Assembly (NCBI GenBank): GCA_007570785.1
Contig: ML661900.1
Location: 3,631,126 to 3,695,125 of the forward strand
Length of the DNA stretch: 64,000 nucleotides
Origin: Antilocapra americana
Taxonomy: Eukaryota; Chordata; Mammalia; Artiodactyla; Antilocapridae
Reading direction: 5' to 3'
Shown here: piece by piece, positions 12,651-24,858 of the stretch
How the letters are laid out: each line of letters starts with the position of its first letter
How positions within the stretch are numbered: position 1 is the stretch's first letter
Program-made: the position numbers and the translations under genes
Notes under the pieces: generated by a model
Seen by the model: only the letters and a program-made list of their open reading frames with translations
Database searches by the model: none
What the model was told of the DNA's origin: nothing

Positions 12651-12889
12651 GAACTGTGATTTAATTATGGCACATTGAAAATAAACATTTACCTCTTTTC
12701 CTTTATAAAAATCTATAAATTATGAAAGGGATAGAAAAGGCTAATATTCCCAAAGATAAAGAGAACAGAAGAGGAAACGATCACAAACTGTGAGATGTAC
12801 AAAGAAGTAAGACCATGCTTAGGAAAAAAGCAGTCAAATAAAGCCTTCTCTGAATGAAGCCTTATGTTGGAGTTAGTAGACAAGGACTA

Positions 12890-14990
12890 TAACAGCTATT
12901 ATAAATATGTTATTAAGAATTAAAAGACAGTATGCCAACCTAAGGAAAAAATATGACAATGATTCAACAGATAGAGAATCTCAATAGAGAAAGATTTTTT
13001 TAAAAAAACTTTCCAACCAAAGAAACTAGGAATTCTTAAACAAATGGCTAATTTGAGGGGTGCAGCAGGGAAAATATAAGATGAATTTGAAGCATCCTAC
13101 AGTGCCAGGAAGTAAGGATATACTCAAAACCAAAATGATGAAGTATATCTAAGGCAAATGGGGGTCAAATGAAAAAGCTCTCAATGTCCAAAGATGAACC
13201 AATTTGAGTAACAGAATAAATGCCATAATACTGGTGTATAAATGACATATTGATATAAAATAGGAATTTATTAAATAAGGTAACAAATATCCTGTACAGA
13301 AGAAGTACACACAATTTATGTAGGAATTCTTCTCTCAAGGAGGTAGAGAATAACTCCCCATCTCTTCAGCTTAGCCAGTGCTTAGTGACTTGCTTCCAAG
13401 GATGATAGTATATTAGAAATTTAAATTAAAATTAAAGTACACAGTGGAGAAATCTAACAAAACTACCTTAGCCAGGTGATCAAGACTAACAAAATAAGTG
13501 AAAGCTCAAGGCGATATCATGAACTTTTGACATTTGAAAAATGGTAATTCATATTCACCACTGTGGTCTTCCTCCCCCAAACCATAACCTCAATATAACC
13601 ATGAGAAAAACATCCGACAAATCCTAATTGAGGAAAAGGTTACAAAATACCTGACCACTATTCAGAACTATCAAGGTCATCAAAACCATGGAAAGCCTGA
13701 GAAACTGCTACAATTCAGAAGAACCTGAAGAGAAATGACAATTAAATATCTGAAGAAATAGTGACCAAATACTTTCAAAATTTCATGAAAACACTCATGT
13801 ACAGAGTAGGATAAGCATAAAGAAACACAATCTAGACAAATCATAATTAAACTGGTGAGAAACAAAGTGAAAAAGAAACTGAAAACAAAACAAAACAAAA
13901 AAACCCTCATTATATACAGTAGCAAAACAGCATGATTAATGGCCAAATTTTCATCAAAAACAACAAAAGTAAGAATATTCAAAGTACTGAATGCCAGAAC
14001 AAGATGGCAAGAAAAAAGAAGTTAAAGTCATCTGTATTGAAAGCAAGAAGAAAAGCAAGGACTGTCTGCGGATGACACGAGCCTTTATGAAAATGTCCTA
14101 AAGAAAACGACAGCTAAAAAGAAAACACTAACAGGAAACATTCACAGGAAAGTTGGGCAAGATCACTACAAAACTATAAAACAAGATAAATAAAAAATTG
14201 ATTGTATTTCTATACAATAGCAAAAATACTACCAGAAATGAAATAAAGAAAATAATTCCATTTTCAATGACCTCAAAAAGAGTACTTAATAAATTTAAGA
14301 AATGAACTGAATGAATTAGAAGATCTATTTTCTAAAAACTATCAAATATTGTTGAGAGAAATTAAAGCAGATACAGAGACATACACCATATTCATATATC
14401 ACAATACACAATATTATAAAGGTGGTAATTCTGCCCACAACAATCTGTAGATTCAAGGCAGTTGCTATAAAAAAGCTTGGGAGCTTTTTATTTTTAAGAA
14501 AATGGTGAACATACCCTAAAAAATTATTTGGAAGGCAATTTTGAAAGAGGACAACAACACTGGCGTACTTATATTACTTGTTTTCAAAACTTCCTATAAA
14601 GTCACAGTAGTTAAAACAGTGTGGTGCTAAAGTAAGAAGAGACAGCAAAAGAAAAGGATATCAAAAGAAAAGGACAGAGTCCAGAAATAAACTGTCACAT
14701 CTATTACTAATTGATTGTGAACAGGTAGCAAGGCTAATCAATGGTTAAAAGCTAGACTCAACAAATGGTGCTATGATAAATGTATTTCATATGCAAATGA
14801 ATAAATTAAGATTTTTCTTTGCATACTATATCTAAAAGTTATCTTAAAAGGATATAAAACCTAAATGTGTATCAAACTGAAAACCAAAACATTTTGAAGA
14901 ATATCTTATGACATGGGATATTAAAAAAATTCATAAACAAGATCAAAAAGCACAAATTAATTTGGCCAATTAAATGCTTTGTCTTTGAAT
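12890..14990 (+). repeat. Old L1 fragments
   Basis: Pieces resembling L1 coding sequence (for example 14160-14350 and 14560-14790, matching the 'acagtagttaaaacagtgtggt' and 'gtccagaaataaac' ORF2 stretches) without a useful frame. Boundaries are uncertain. Confidence 0.5.
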
Positions 14991-15184
14991 CTTTTTTAAA
15001 TTAATTAATTAATTTTAATTGGAGGATAATTTCTTTACAATATTGTGGTGGTTTTTGTCATACATTTACACAAATCACCCATGGGTGCACGTGTCTCCCC
15101 ATTCTGAACTCCCCTCCCACCCCCAAGCCCCCACCCACCCAATCCCTCTGGGTTGTCCCAGAGCACAAGCTTTGAGTGTCCTGG
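14991..15184 (-). repeat. L1 3' end, reversed
   Basis: The plus strand runs ttttaattggaggataat...caatattgtggtggttttt...acccatgggtgcacgtg...ggttgtcccagagc, the reverse complement of a ruminant L1 3' UTR. Confidence 0.75.
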
Positions 15185-15645
15185 TCTTTAAATCTTGAAC
15201 AAGAGATTTTAAAAAGTAGGAATGGCTAAGTTTCATTTATTATAATGAGAAAGACAACATACTGACTGGATTACCTCCATCAAAGGACCACTGCTGTAGC
15301 TCCTGTGACCTAGCCTTTGATGTCTGACCAAGTCCAAACCTGGTCCTCTAACTTCCTGTCACTTTTCCTCCCAATATTTAAGTTAGCTAGTATCAAATTA
15401 TATTTCTTACAACTGAAAATATCTTGAAACGTCAAGTTTCCCATCCAACGGAAATGTTCAAAAGGTTTCCATTTTAAGTAGAGTGCCTTAATTCCTGGAA
15501 ATCAAAATTCAGTAAAACATTTCTGTATATGTGACTATTTCTAAAAAATCTACATGATAGTAAATAGCTTCAAAATTTGATCTGCATATGCACTCACTAC
15601 AAAATGTTCATCAGGATTGAAAAATCAAGATAGCAAATGAAGTAC

Positions 15646-15788
15646 CTAGCTCTTTCCCGGGCTGCATCTTCACGGGCTTTTTCCTTTTCTTGCCTCTGTT
15701 GTTCAATTCGGGCTTCTTGTTCTTTCCTCTTCATTAACAATTCTTCTACACGAGCCTGCCGTTCTGCTTCTAGAGCTCTCTTACGTTC
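15646..15788 (-). CDS. SCAPER: SCAPER exon K, coiled coil
   Basis: The 143-nt exon lies between acceptor gatactag and donor GCTAG|gtactt, ending two bases into an Arg codon. It encodes residues 511-558, ERKRALEAERQARVEELL then repeated Glu/Gln/Arg/Lys blocks ending EDAARERAR. The composition is typical of single alpha-helix or coiled-coil rods. Confidence 0.95.
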
Positions 15789-16020
15789 CTAGTATCAGAA
15801 ATGTTTTAAAAGATGTTAGAACTATGTGTAAGATGAAGATGATTAAAGGTGACATAGCTTGGACCATAGACTTATATATTCAAGACAGACAAATACCTGA
15901 ATTGTCATCATGTTTCTCAGAATTTAAACAAAAATCAAGTATCAATAATATCTGGCTTTCACATGTCATTTATTAGTGCTACAAATAGCACTAAATAGAA
16001 TAAATGCTATTCTAAGCACT

Positions 16021-16258
16021 GAAACATGTTTAGTACCATATGTAAAATAGATGTCCAGTGCAAGTTCAATGCATGAAGCAGAGCACTCAAAGTCAGTGCT
16101 CTGAGACAACCCACAGGGATGGTGTGGGGATGGAGGTGGGGGGGGGGGTTCAGGGTGGGGGGACTCAGGTGTACCCATGGCTGATTCATGTCAATGTATG
16201 GCAAAAATCATCACAATATTATAATTATCCTCCAATTAAATCAATAAAAAATAAAGAA
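16021..16258 (+). repeat. L1 3' end
   Basis: Runs from aaacatgtttagtacc through a G-rich tract (gatggaggtggggggggggg) to 'atggctgattcatgtcaatg', 'tatggcaaaaatcatcac' and an A-rich end. This is the ruminant L1 3' UTR layout. Confidence 0.75.
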
Positions 16259-16437
16259 TAAATGTTATTTTAGTAGATATTATGTTATTTATATTTTGTG
16301 AGAATCTGATAATTTTTTGATAATTTTAGGTTTAATCACTTGGTTGTAGAAATAACAGAATATGATGAAGAAAGCATAATTAACAGAATTTATTTCTGAA
16401 CTAAGCTTTCTTCTTAACTAAAGAAAAGCTTGTAGCC

Positions 16438-16542
16438 AGGCTTCCCAGGTGGCTCAGGGGTAAAGAATCTGCCTGCCCAGGTAGGAGCCACAGGAGATAT
16501 GGGTTTAATCCCTGGGTGGGGAAGATCCCTTGGAGGAGGGGA
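16438..16542 (+). mobile_element. Bov-tA SINE cut by an assembly gap
   Basis: The tRNA-like 5' half (ggcttcccaggtggctcagg to cttggaggagggga) is present; the rest is lost in the N run that follows. Confidence 0.85.
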
Positions 16543-16552
16543 NNNNNNNNNN
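16543..16552. other. Assembly gap (10 N)
   Basis: Ten N bases between the Bov-tA and an (AC)n run. The true missing length is unknown; the missing SINE 3' half suggests more than 10 bases. Confidence 0.97.

Positions 16553-16599
<47 letters not shown>
16553..16599. repeat. (AC)n microsatellite
   Basis: An uninterrupted AC dinucleotide run of about 23 units, beginning at the gap edge, so its true length is not known. Confidence 0.97.
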
Positions 16600-16602
<3 letters not shown>

Positions 16603-16634
16603 GCACAAGTTTGTGGCCAGGAGAAAGAGGCATT

Positions 16635-16885
16635 ATAATATAGCATAGTGGATAAGAGAGTGGATACTGCATTAGATTCTCTAATTTTGTTTCCTGATTC
16701 CATTATTTACTGTCAGGTGACTCTGGTCTAGTTACATAATATATGTGAATTAGTTTTCTAGAAGACAAAAAACAACAATAGTACTTTTAAGGATACTGTA
16801 AAGAACATATGAGATAATACATGAAAAGCACTTACCACAGGGGTTGGCATATACTAAATTCTCAGTAATTATTTATTATAATCAT
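16635..16885 (+). repeat. MIR SINE
   Basis: Shows the MIR order 'agcatagtggataagag', 'gtgactctggtctagttac', 'gagataatacatgaaaagca' and the 3' 'agtaattatttatta' end. Confidence 0.6.
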
Positions 16886-17039
16886 TATTAAGGTAGAAGG
16901 TACTTCATTAAAACACTGTGATAGACTTTCTGTATATATTTTTGCTACTAGGAGTAGGCAAAATTTTCACCATGTTAGATATACCAATGCATTTCTTTCA
17001 ATCCATCCCCATTCTCTAGGTAGCTTACACAACATCTCC

Positions 17040-17230
17040 CTGGACACAACTCTTCATGATAAATAGAACACACTGATCTTGGCTCTAGTAACTACTACTT
17101 AGATAACTTTGAGCAAGTCATTTTTCCTTAAAGAGACACACCATTTGTGGTGAGATTTAAATTATTAATATAGCTAAGTACTTAGCAAAGTGTTTAGTAC
17201 ATAGTAAACTGTTCAGTAAATGACTGCAGA
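17040..17230 (+). repeat. MIR SINE, second copy
   Basis: Contains 'aactttgagcaagtcatttt' and 'cttagcaaagtgtttagtac...gttcagtaaatga', a MIR core and tail. Confidence 0.55.
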
Positions 17231-19084
17231 GAAAGCAGTTCTGTCTCAAGAACACTGAGCAGAGAGGTAAATATTTCTAATAATGAACTAAACTCACAAA
17301 GGTAACTTTATCTCTACAAGAAGTTGTATGTATACAGGGGAAAGAAACCTTTTTAAAGTAGTAGCACCAAAGGGTACCTAATTCTTTTCTTTCTTTCTTT
17401 TTTCTTTTTGGAGAAGGTACCAGGAACTAGAGGAAATGTACTGATTTCAGAAGAGTATATCTGAGAGACTGCAGACTGTTAAAGGTATCCAATTAGATTT
17501 TAAACAGTCATTACTTTCTGAAATACTATTCATGGATTAAGGTTACAGCTACCTCTCACTACCTAAGTTAAGTATAATATGTAGCAACTTGTTTAGCTAT
17601 TTATTATCTGAAAAACTGAAGAGTAAAAACTATCAAGTCCAGTACAGAAAATTTTCTCCAATAAAAAACATAAATGAAAGTTTTCTCTTAACCTCAAATT
17701 TACTTGAAGTTTTTTTTTTAAATCTGCAGTATATCTGAAAACATAACTGCCACACTAAAATGTAAAAAGATAAAGCTTAAATATAATTAAACCAGAACTT
17801 TTATTTCATATTTTATAAAAAGAAAATCTTATGGAATATACTATTAAAAATTATAAGCTGGTCTTAAAAATTAAATATACTATTATCAAAAACAGTTAGT
17901 TTATGTGTATATGCAATGTAACTAAGTTATATGTGTAAATATTAATACAATGTCAACTTGTTGAATGTTTTTATGGATACAAAAAATACTCCAACATTGT
18001 GCTAACAGAAATAACTGAAATCCAATCCTCTAATTTGTTTTTAATAAGCAGAAAAGAAAATTGCTAATTGTATAACCAATGAGTAAAACTAGTAAATTCA
18101 GCTAGTATTTTCCTCTCTAAAATATAAGTTTCCTAAAGATAGGAAACTCTGCACTCCATAAAAGCATCTTGTACAGAGCAGGAGTTTGATAAATACCTAT
18201 TAAACAAATGAAGCATAAGTTTTAAAATAATATTAATCATAAATCTGTAAGCTTACAAATATATAGTATAAACCTACAGCAACTGAGCTGGAAAGACATC
18301 TACCTCTCAAGCCTTCTGAAACCTCTCAGATTCCCATGTACTTTGTTTCACAGTCAAGGATATGTTTATGGTGGCCAAAGAAAGGATTTTGTCACCCTGC
18401 CCTTTATGCCTGCAAATCAAAAGATTATGGCAAGAGGACAGGGCAGACTATCTAAAGAAATTGAGCTTAAAACTAATCTATCAATAATCTATATAACAAA
18501 ATGGCAAATTAAGAATATATGATAGTAGCATTAACTTAGTATTTCACTTGCAAAAACCCCAAGAATCACAATTGCCTTTAACAATTAATTTTGGGAGTTT
18601 TTCAAGAGTAAAAGTAAAACAGATGGGGCCCCTCTGAATTCTTCACTGAGTTAGTATCTTACTATTACTGTATTTATATGTTTGGATTTAGTGTATAGCA
18701 CATCTAGTAATGACTATAAATTTTAAATTTTATATATATATATGCATATAAAACCAATTTTCTACTATCAGTATATTGATTAAATTTATGTATATAGGTT
18801 TTAAATTTTCCATTGAACATTAAATCCGTAAGAAATTTCAACACTTTTAAAAGGAAAATTCTGAGTAATCAAAAAATGTGTTAGTAACTAAGAAAAAATC
18901 CCTTACTACTTTCAGAAAAGACCTGCTTTCCTTTAAGCCTTAATAAGTGTCCCAAAGTATGAAATAAGAGTAATTTTTAAAGAGAAAATAAATGTTGTAT
19001 TTTCAAATCTGCAAAATAAATGTAGAAAAAGTAACCAAAGAAGTCTATTCAAAAATATACAATATTACTCATACATTTTCCCCC
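17231..19084. other. Intronic sequence, mostly unrecognised
   Basis: AT-rich intron. A short L2-like tail (acagagcaggagtttgataa) sits at 18175-18210. No exon was found. Confidence 0.4.
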
Positions 19085-19275
19085 AAAATCCAGCTAAGAA
19101 GTCACTTCTTCCAGAGAACTTTCCCTGACATTCCCCTCTCACCAAATGAGCTACTTATTCCCTATTCTGTGTTACCGCTATAGCCTATACAGGTTTCGAT
19201 TACATTTTCACACTGTGTTCTATTATTTACCATTAAGGCAAAGATCATTATTTATTTATTTCTGAATGACTAATG
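19085..19275 (+). repeat. L2 3' end
   Basis: 'cagagaactttccctgacat' and the following 'cctattctgtgttacc' and 'aaggcaaagatcattattta' match the L2 3' part; diverged. Confidence 0.45.
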
Positions 19276-19288
19276 CATAATGGTTATT

Positions 19289-19530
19289 TTTTTTTCTTTA
19301 TTTCTTTTTTTTTTTAAATTGTGTTGGTTTTGCCATACAATGACATGATATTGCCATGGGTGTACATATGTTCCCCCTCCAGAAGCCCCTCCCTCCTCCC
19401 TCCCGATTCCCTCCCCCTGGGACATCTCGGTGCACCAGCCCCGAGCATCAACCCTGGGCTGGCGATTGATTTCACATATGATAGTTAACATGTTTCAATG
19501 CCATTCTCCCATATCATCCCACCCTTGCCC
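19289..19530 (-). mobile_element. L1 3' end, recent, reversed
   Basis: The plus strand runs from a T-rich tail through 'tgccatacaatgacatga' to 'cccatatcatcccaccc', the reverse of the young L1 3' UTR seen at 1500-1600. A 13-bp duplication (cataatggttatt at 19276-19288 and 19531-19543) brackets it. It is in the same orientation as SCAPER. Confidence 0.88.
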
Positions 19531-20109
19531 CATAATGGTTATTCAAAAGTAACACACAATTTTCAAAATATATTTTGTATAAAATGGTCCCACTGTAGAA
19601 AGAAAAACATCAATAAAGCTGAAGAGATGGCACAAATTAAAAATTCAAATATCCTATTTAATTTACTTATCTAAGATTATTAGCTAATGGACAATTTTAA
19701 CTTTTAAATGATAAAAATGAAACTTTTTACTGTTCCTTTGATAGGAAAAGCTAAATTTTCCCTAATGGTAATATCCTATATTTTTACACATAAGTTAGCT
19801 TGTCACTCAAGATTAAAATAAGACCCTGAACTCAAATCGAACAGAGATTGGGTGAATATGGGACTGCTCGCTAGTACACAAAAATAGCATGAAGTAACCA
19901 ATAAACTTGAAAGCTGTATTGATATTTTAATCTTCTAAAATTACCAGTGAGACAAAGAAACATAAAATATTAATAACATCCCTAATTTTTAACATAATAA
20001 CAAAGCTCTTCGTGATTAAGTCTTTAACTCTACATGCTGTACTCACTCATATCTCCTTCTGCATGGAATGCCTATTTCCACCATTTGTAACTATCTCATT
20101 ACTCAAATC

Positions 20110-20398
20110 CAGAGAAGGCAATGGCACCCCACTCCAGTACTCTTGTCTGGAAAACCCCATGGACGGAGGAGCCTGGTAGGGTGTAGTCCATGGGGTCGCT
20201 AGGAGTTGGACACGACTGAGCGACTTCACTTCGCCTTTTCACTTTCACGCATCGGAGAAGGCAATGGCACCCCACTCCAGTGTTCTTGCCTGGAGAATCC
20301 CAGGGACGGGGGAGCCTGCTGGGCTGCCGCCGTCTGTGGGGTCGCACAGAGTCGGACAGGACTGAAGCGACTGAGCAGCAGCAGCAGCACAGCAGCAG
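20110..20398 (+). mobile_element. Bov-A2 SINE (two BovA units)
   Basis: Two tandem BovB-derived monomers: 'gagaaggcaatggcacccca' occurs at about 20111 and again at about 20256. It ends in (agc)n. A 13-bp duplication (cattactcaaatc at 20097-20109 and 20399-20411) brackets it. Confidence 0.93.
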
Positions 20399-20604
20399 CA
20401 TTACTCAAATCTTGGTTAAGGCATCATCTCCTCCAGTAAGCTTTTTCTTGACTTTCTCATGTCTCAATTTGAGTAATATCTTCTCCTTTGTGCTTCGAAA
20501 ATGTTTTTACTGTTACATTTATCCTAATGGGTTAAGATTTATTTACATATATGTCTCTGCATTGTGATCAAGGACACATCTTTTTCATGTCCTTAAGCAA
20601 AGCT

Positions 20605-20721
20605 AATGGCAACCCACTCCGGTATTCTTGCCTGGAAAATCCCATGGATGGAGGAGCCTGGCGGGCTACAGTCCACTGGGCTGCAAAGAGCTGAACACGA
20701 CTAAGTGGCTAACATACACAC
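20605..20721 (+). mobile_element. Bov-tA SINE, 3' part
   Basis: Starts 'aatggcaacccactccggta' and ends at 'ctaagtggctaacatacaca'. A 10-bp duplication (aagcaaagct at 20595-20604 and 20722-20731) brackets it, so it inserted already truncated. Confidence 0.88.
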
Positions 20722-21324
20722 AAGCAAAGCTCAGCATATGGATAACAGCAATAATTCAATAAATGATCACTGGATGAATAAACAAATAAATATTAGCCAT
20801 AATAGATAAAGTATGTGTCTGCTTTCATATTTATCTTGAGGAAGATCTAAAATAGTTTAAAAAAGCATCACTTATGTTTGTGTGTTAACCTTTCTTCCCA
20901 TTCTGAAAATGGTAGCTGATTTACGGTACGCTACAGAGGTTTAAGTACCTGATGAAACTGCCCAATATACGACCCGTGCTCCTTGTTATAAGCATAAAAA
21001 TTGCCCAGTTCTTTAAGGCTACATACAGAGGTTCAAACACAATCCATTTTTAATAGGAACATATTCTTTCCCAACCTAATTAGAAAAGAATAGATAATAA
21101 TCTGTCCAGAGCAATTTAGCTCTTCATCTGGTTAAGACTAGAAATTCAAATTGACAAAGACACTGATAACGTTATCTGAAGAAGTACACACTGCCTTAGC
21201 AATCAGACTTCCTGATTCCAAACCAAACACCCCTGGGAACAGAGTCTAGGACTGACTTCCTTTTCTATGCCCAGGGCCTAGGAAAAGGACAGTGTTCACA
21301 AATGCCTGCTGAGTAAAATTCTAC

Positions 21325-21480
21325 CTGAACAGCTTCATCACGTGCTTGCTTCTCTTCCTGTCTTCTCTGACGCTCTTCCTGCAACTCATTAAGCCTCTGC
21401 TCATATTCCTTCAATTTTGATAAAACATCATGGCGTTTGTTCTGGGCTTCGAGGGTATTTATAAAGGCAATTTCATTTAC
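21325..21480 (-). CDS. SCAPER: SCAPER exon J, coiled coil
   Basis: The 156-nt exon (52 codons, phase 0 to 0) lies between acceptor gttgaag and donor GTTCAG|gtagaa. It encodes residues 459-510, VNEIAFINTLEAQNKRHDV then a heptad-rich stretch ending KQARDEAVQ. The polypyrimidine tract of its acceptor is made mostly of a (GTT)n microsatellite at 21484-21503. Confidence 0.95.
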
Positions 21481-21503
21481 CTTCAACAACAACAACAACA
21501 ACA
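21481..21503 (-). promoter_or_regulatory. SCAPER: Acceptor of exon J built on a (GTT)n microsatellite
   Basis: In transcript sense the intron ends with about six GTT units, then gaag and the exon. The repeat (AAC on the plus strand) takes the place of the usual pyrimidine tract, with a G every third base. Confidence 0.75.
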
Positions 21504-21741
21504 AAACACAGAAAGTGAGTTACAAATTAGGCTCACTCTGAGGCATATCAGACACATCAAATTCTTAACACATCATGGTAAGAAATTTAACAGTCTTTAT
21601 GTAATAATATAGACCTGTTGTATAAGGCATAGAAAAAAAAATGAATGACTTTTTATTTCAATATTTATCCCCAAAATGGATAATAATCCAATGTATATAA
21701 CAAATCCATAGGCCATAGTAAGAAGTAAAATAGAAATAAAG

Positions 21742-23245
21742 GCCTGCCATTGAAATTGTTTATTGAAATACAATTGATTTACAGTGTTGTTAGTTTCTGG
21801 TATACAGCAAAGTGATTCAGTTACACATACATATATGTATTCTTTTTCATATTTGTTTCCATTGTGGTTTTAACAAAATATTTAATTTAATTCCCTGTGT
21901 TATACAATATGACCTTGTTATTCATCCATTCTATATATAATTGTTTGCATCTACTATAGGGGTAATAGTTATTATGGGGTTAATAGTTGCCCCCAAATCC
22001 CCAATCCAGTCCTCCCCTGTGCCCTCTCCCCTTGGCAACCACAAGTCTATTCTCCATGTCTGTGAGTCTATTTCTGTTTTGTATATAGGTTCCTTTGTGT
22101 CATATTTTAGACTCCACATATAAGTGATATCTAATGGTATTTGTCTTCTTCTGACTTACTTTACTCTATATGACGGTCTCTAGGTCCAACCACATTTCCA
22201 CAAATGACCCAATTTCATTCTATTTTGTAGCGGAGTAATAGTCCATTGAATGTATGTACCACATCTTCTTTATCCATTCATCAGTAGATGGAAATTAAGG
22301 TTACTTGTATGTCCTGGCTATTGTAAACAGTGCTGCAATGAACATTGGGGTGCATGTATCTTTTTGAATTATGGTTTTCTCAGGGTATAGGCCAGTAGTG
22401 GTATTGCTGAGTCATATGACAGTTCTACCTTTAGATTTTTAAGGAACCTCCATACTGTTCTGCATTGTAGCTGTATCAATTTACATTCCCACCAATAGTT
22501 CAAAATGGTTCCTTTTTCTTCACCTCCTCTTCATCATTATTTGAATCATTTTTGAAGATGTGAAGTGATCATTTTTGATCACTGGATCATTTCTGATCCA
22601 TGTGAAGTGATACCTCACTGTAGTTTTGATCTGAATTTCTCTAATAATTAGTGATGCTGAACATCATTTTATGTGCTTTTTGGCCATTTGCATGTCTTCT
22701 TTGGTGAAATGTCTGTTTAGGTCTTATGCCCATTTTTTGACTGGGTTGTTTGTTTTTCTTTCTTTTGGTATTGAGTTGGATGAGCTGTTTGTATATTCTG
22801 GAGATTAATTCCTTGTCAATTGCTTTGTTTGCAAATATTTTCTCCTATTCTGAGAGCTGACTTTTCATCTTGTTTATGGTTTCCTCTGCTGTGCAAAAGT
22901 TTTTAAGTTTAATTAGTCCCTTTGTTTATTTTTGTTTTTATTTTCATTACTTAAGGACGTGGGTCAAAAAGATGAGTGTTCTTCCTGTTTTCCTCTAAAA
23001 GTTTTATAGTGTCCAATCTTACATTTAGGTCTTTAATCCATTTTGACTTTGGTGTTAGGGAGTATTCTAATTTCATTCTTTTACATGTAGCTGTCCAGTT
23101 TTCCCAGCACCACTTATTAAAGAGACTGTCTTTTCTCTATTGTATATTCTTGCCTCTACCATAGATTAGGTGACTATAGGTGTGTGGGTTTATACCCTGT
23201 TCCATTGATCTACAATTCTGGTTCTGTGCCAGTACCATACGTTCT
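21742..23245 (-). repeat. L1 3' region, 1.5 kb, reversed
   Basis: Antisense reading on the plus strand follows the L1 ORF2 C-terminus and 3' UTR without large breaks: 'ggctattgtaaacagtgctg', 'tgaacattggggtgcatgta', 'tttttgactgggttgtttgt' and 'ttttcccagcaccacttatt' are all L1 landmarks. Divergence and stops show it is old. Confidence 0.85.
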
Positions 23246-23763
23246 TCAACATACACCAAATGAGTTATAATTAGGTACAAAGTACTGAACTACATATACT
23301 TCATCCTCAACTTTACATACATTGATTCTTAACAGTCAAGTTTTGCTAGAGAGTACAGTTTTTATGAATAAAGTACAGCTAATGATAAAAAACTGGAAAA
23401 ATATCAGTTAGGATCAAACTCCTCATTCTTGAAAGCCAAAAGGATGGCAAGCTATTGTGAAAAAGGCAGAGTGAAACAGGGAATTAAACACTGGAACTGC
23501 TCTCTCTGACAGAAGTATAGCCTCCAGGAATCCATGCAAAATGAAATAAAACCTATCACTAGATATGTTTCAAACTAAAGCAAGTGTCAAACGCATGGAA
23601 GTGTGAATGAAGTCATAAAAAAGATTTCCCAATCTCCATGCCATATAGCCACTTTCATAAGTAAATTAACAACATAATCATTTTTCAAACTAGACTGAAA
23701 AGTATAAGACAAACAGGTACGCTCAAGGAAAATTAATCATACTGTATCAAGGGTCATATGTTA

Positions 23764-24858
23764 TTGCCCTGCAGATGCCGGACTTGCAGGCACCACGGGT
23801 GCGGCCGTCCTGCTGCGCCCGTGCCGTTGGGGCAGAGAGGAAGCGGCTATTTCTACGCTCAGTGCTCAGAACCGTGGGCACTAAGAATGGTTTGTAGCCG
23901 GACATATCCGAGGGAACCCCCGGTTTCCACGTGCGCAGAAGAGAAGGCTGGGGAGGACTGAGCAGACAAGCATGCGGCAAGCTTGGGTCCAGTGGGGTTG
24001 ACCAGGAGAGGGTCTATTGGAAATGGTGGTTCTGTTGGTCTGTGTGGCAAGGACTTTTTAGGAGTCCTTGAGCAACTGTGACATGCGTCCCTGGCCGAGG
24101 GCTGCCAAGCTGGTGTCCCGCGCCACCCATTCCATGAGTGCTCCTGCCTTGAGCTCCTGACGTAAGGCGTCCCTCTGGAGGGAAGGCCAGAGGATCCGGT
24201 TGACAATGCTGCTGCAGAAAAACAGGGTTTGGGAGGATTTGCTGATTAGATTCCATCTCACAGATCCGTAGGTGCAGCTGGTCTCTGGGAGAGAGACCTG
24301 CAGGTGGATTCCTTAGGACGCCTGTCAGGACAGAACAATCTTGAGCTTGTGGCTGGAAGTGTCCTCTGAAGAACATGCAGGCTTATCATGTCGTGTTGAA
24401 AAGCAGTAGCTGTGTTTCTCCTTGGTGTGGATCGGCAGGGCTAAGGCAGCCGCTGTGTGTGTTACAGAAATGTGAACAGAGACTGCGTGGGGTTCAGGGA
24501 ACCAGAGGTGACAGCCCAGCAACAAGGACAGGAGGGGGCGGGCAGGAAGGCACCCAGAGGCAGTGGCAACAGCCCCGCAGGCACCCCAGGGCATTGTCCT
24601 GAAGTCCTCCAGCCGGGAGGTGGAGGATCTTGTGTGGGGGCCAGCCCCACAGTCCTGAGCTGTATCTGGATTATCGCCCCTCCCAAGGGGAGAACCTCTA
24701 TGAGGTGTGCAGATTAGTCCTGACAATGAGCGTCTCATAGTTGAGACCTTGGGACACCTGTTTTCAGCACTGGGTGTTACAGTGAATGGAAAGATGTCCC
24801 CATGTTGGCAAAACTATAAAGAATAAATGGATTTGAAAAAACTAAAAAAAAAAAAAAA
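23764..24858 (+). pseudogene. Retrocopy of an unidentified transcript
   Basis: A 1.1-kb insert much richer in GC and CpG than the intron around it. It has an AATAAA at 24822-24827, a poly(A) tail at 24843-24858, and a 15-bp duplication of aagggtcatatgtta at 23749-23763 and 24859-24873. This is the signature of LINE-mediated retrotransposition of a processed RNA. No frame on the plus strand runs through it and I do not recognise the source; it could be a coding retrocopy with stops or a copy of a UTR or noncoding RNA. It lies antisense to SCAPER. Confidence 0.85.

Larger units (their letters stand above)
20010..20800 (+). repeat. L2 copy interrupted by two SINEs
   Basis: An L2-like 3' region is readable on both sides of the two SINE insertions: 'ctgcatggaatgcctatttc' before, 'cctccagtaagctttttc' between, 'caataaatgatcactggatg' after. 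The order of events is L2 first, SINEs later. Confidence 0.55.

Noticed and set aside
21265..21504. Minus frame 79 codons with a poly-Leu start
   Set aside because: The leucines are translation of the (GTT)n tract before the exon J acceptor; coding starts at 21480.
23747..24738. Several overlapping long frames on both strands in a GC-rich block, suggesting a gene with a CpG island
   Set aside because: The block has a poly(A) tail and flanking target duplication, and the frames are what high GC gives by chance.
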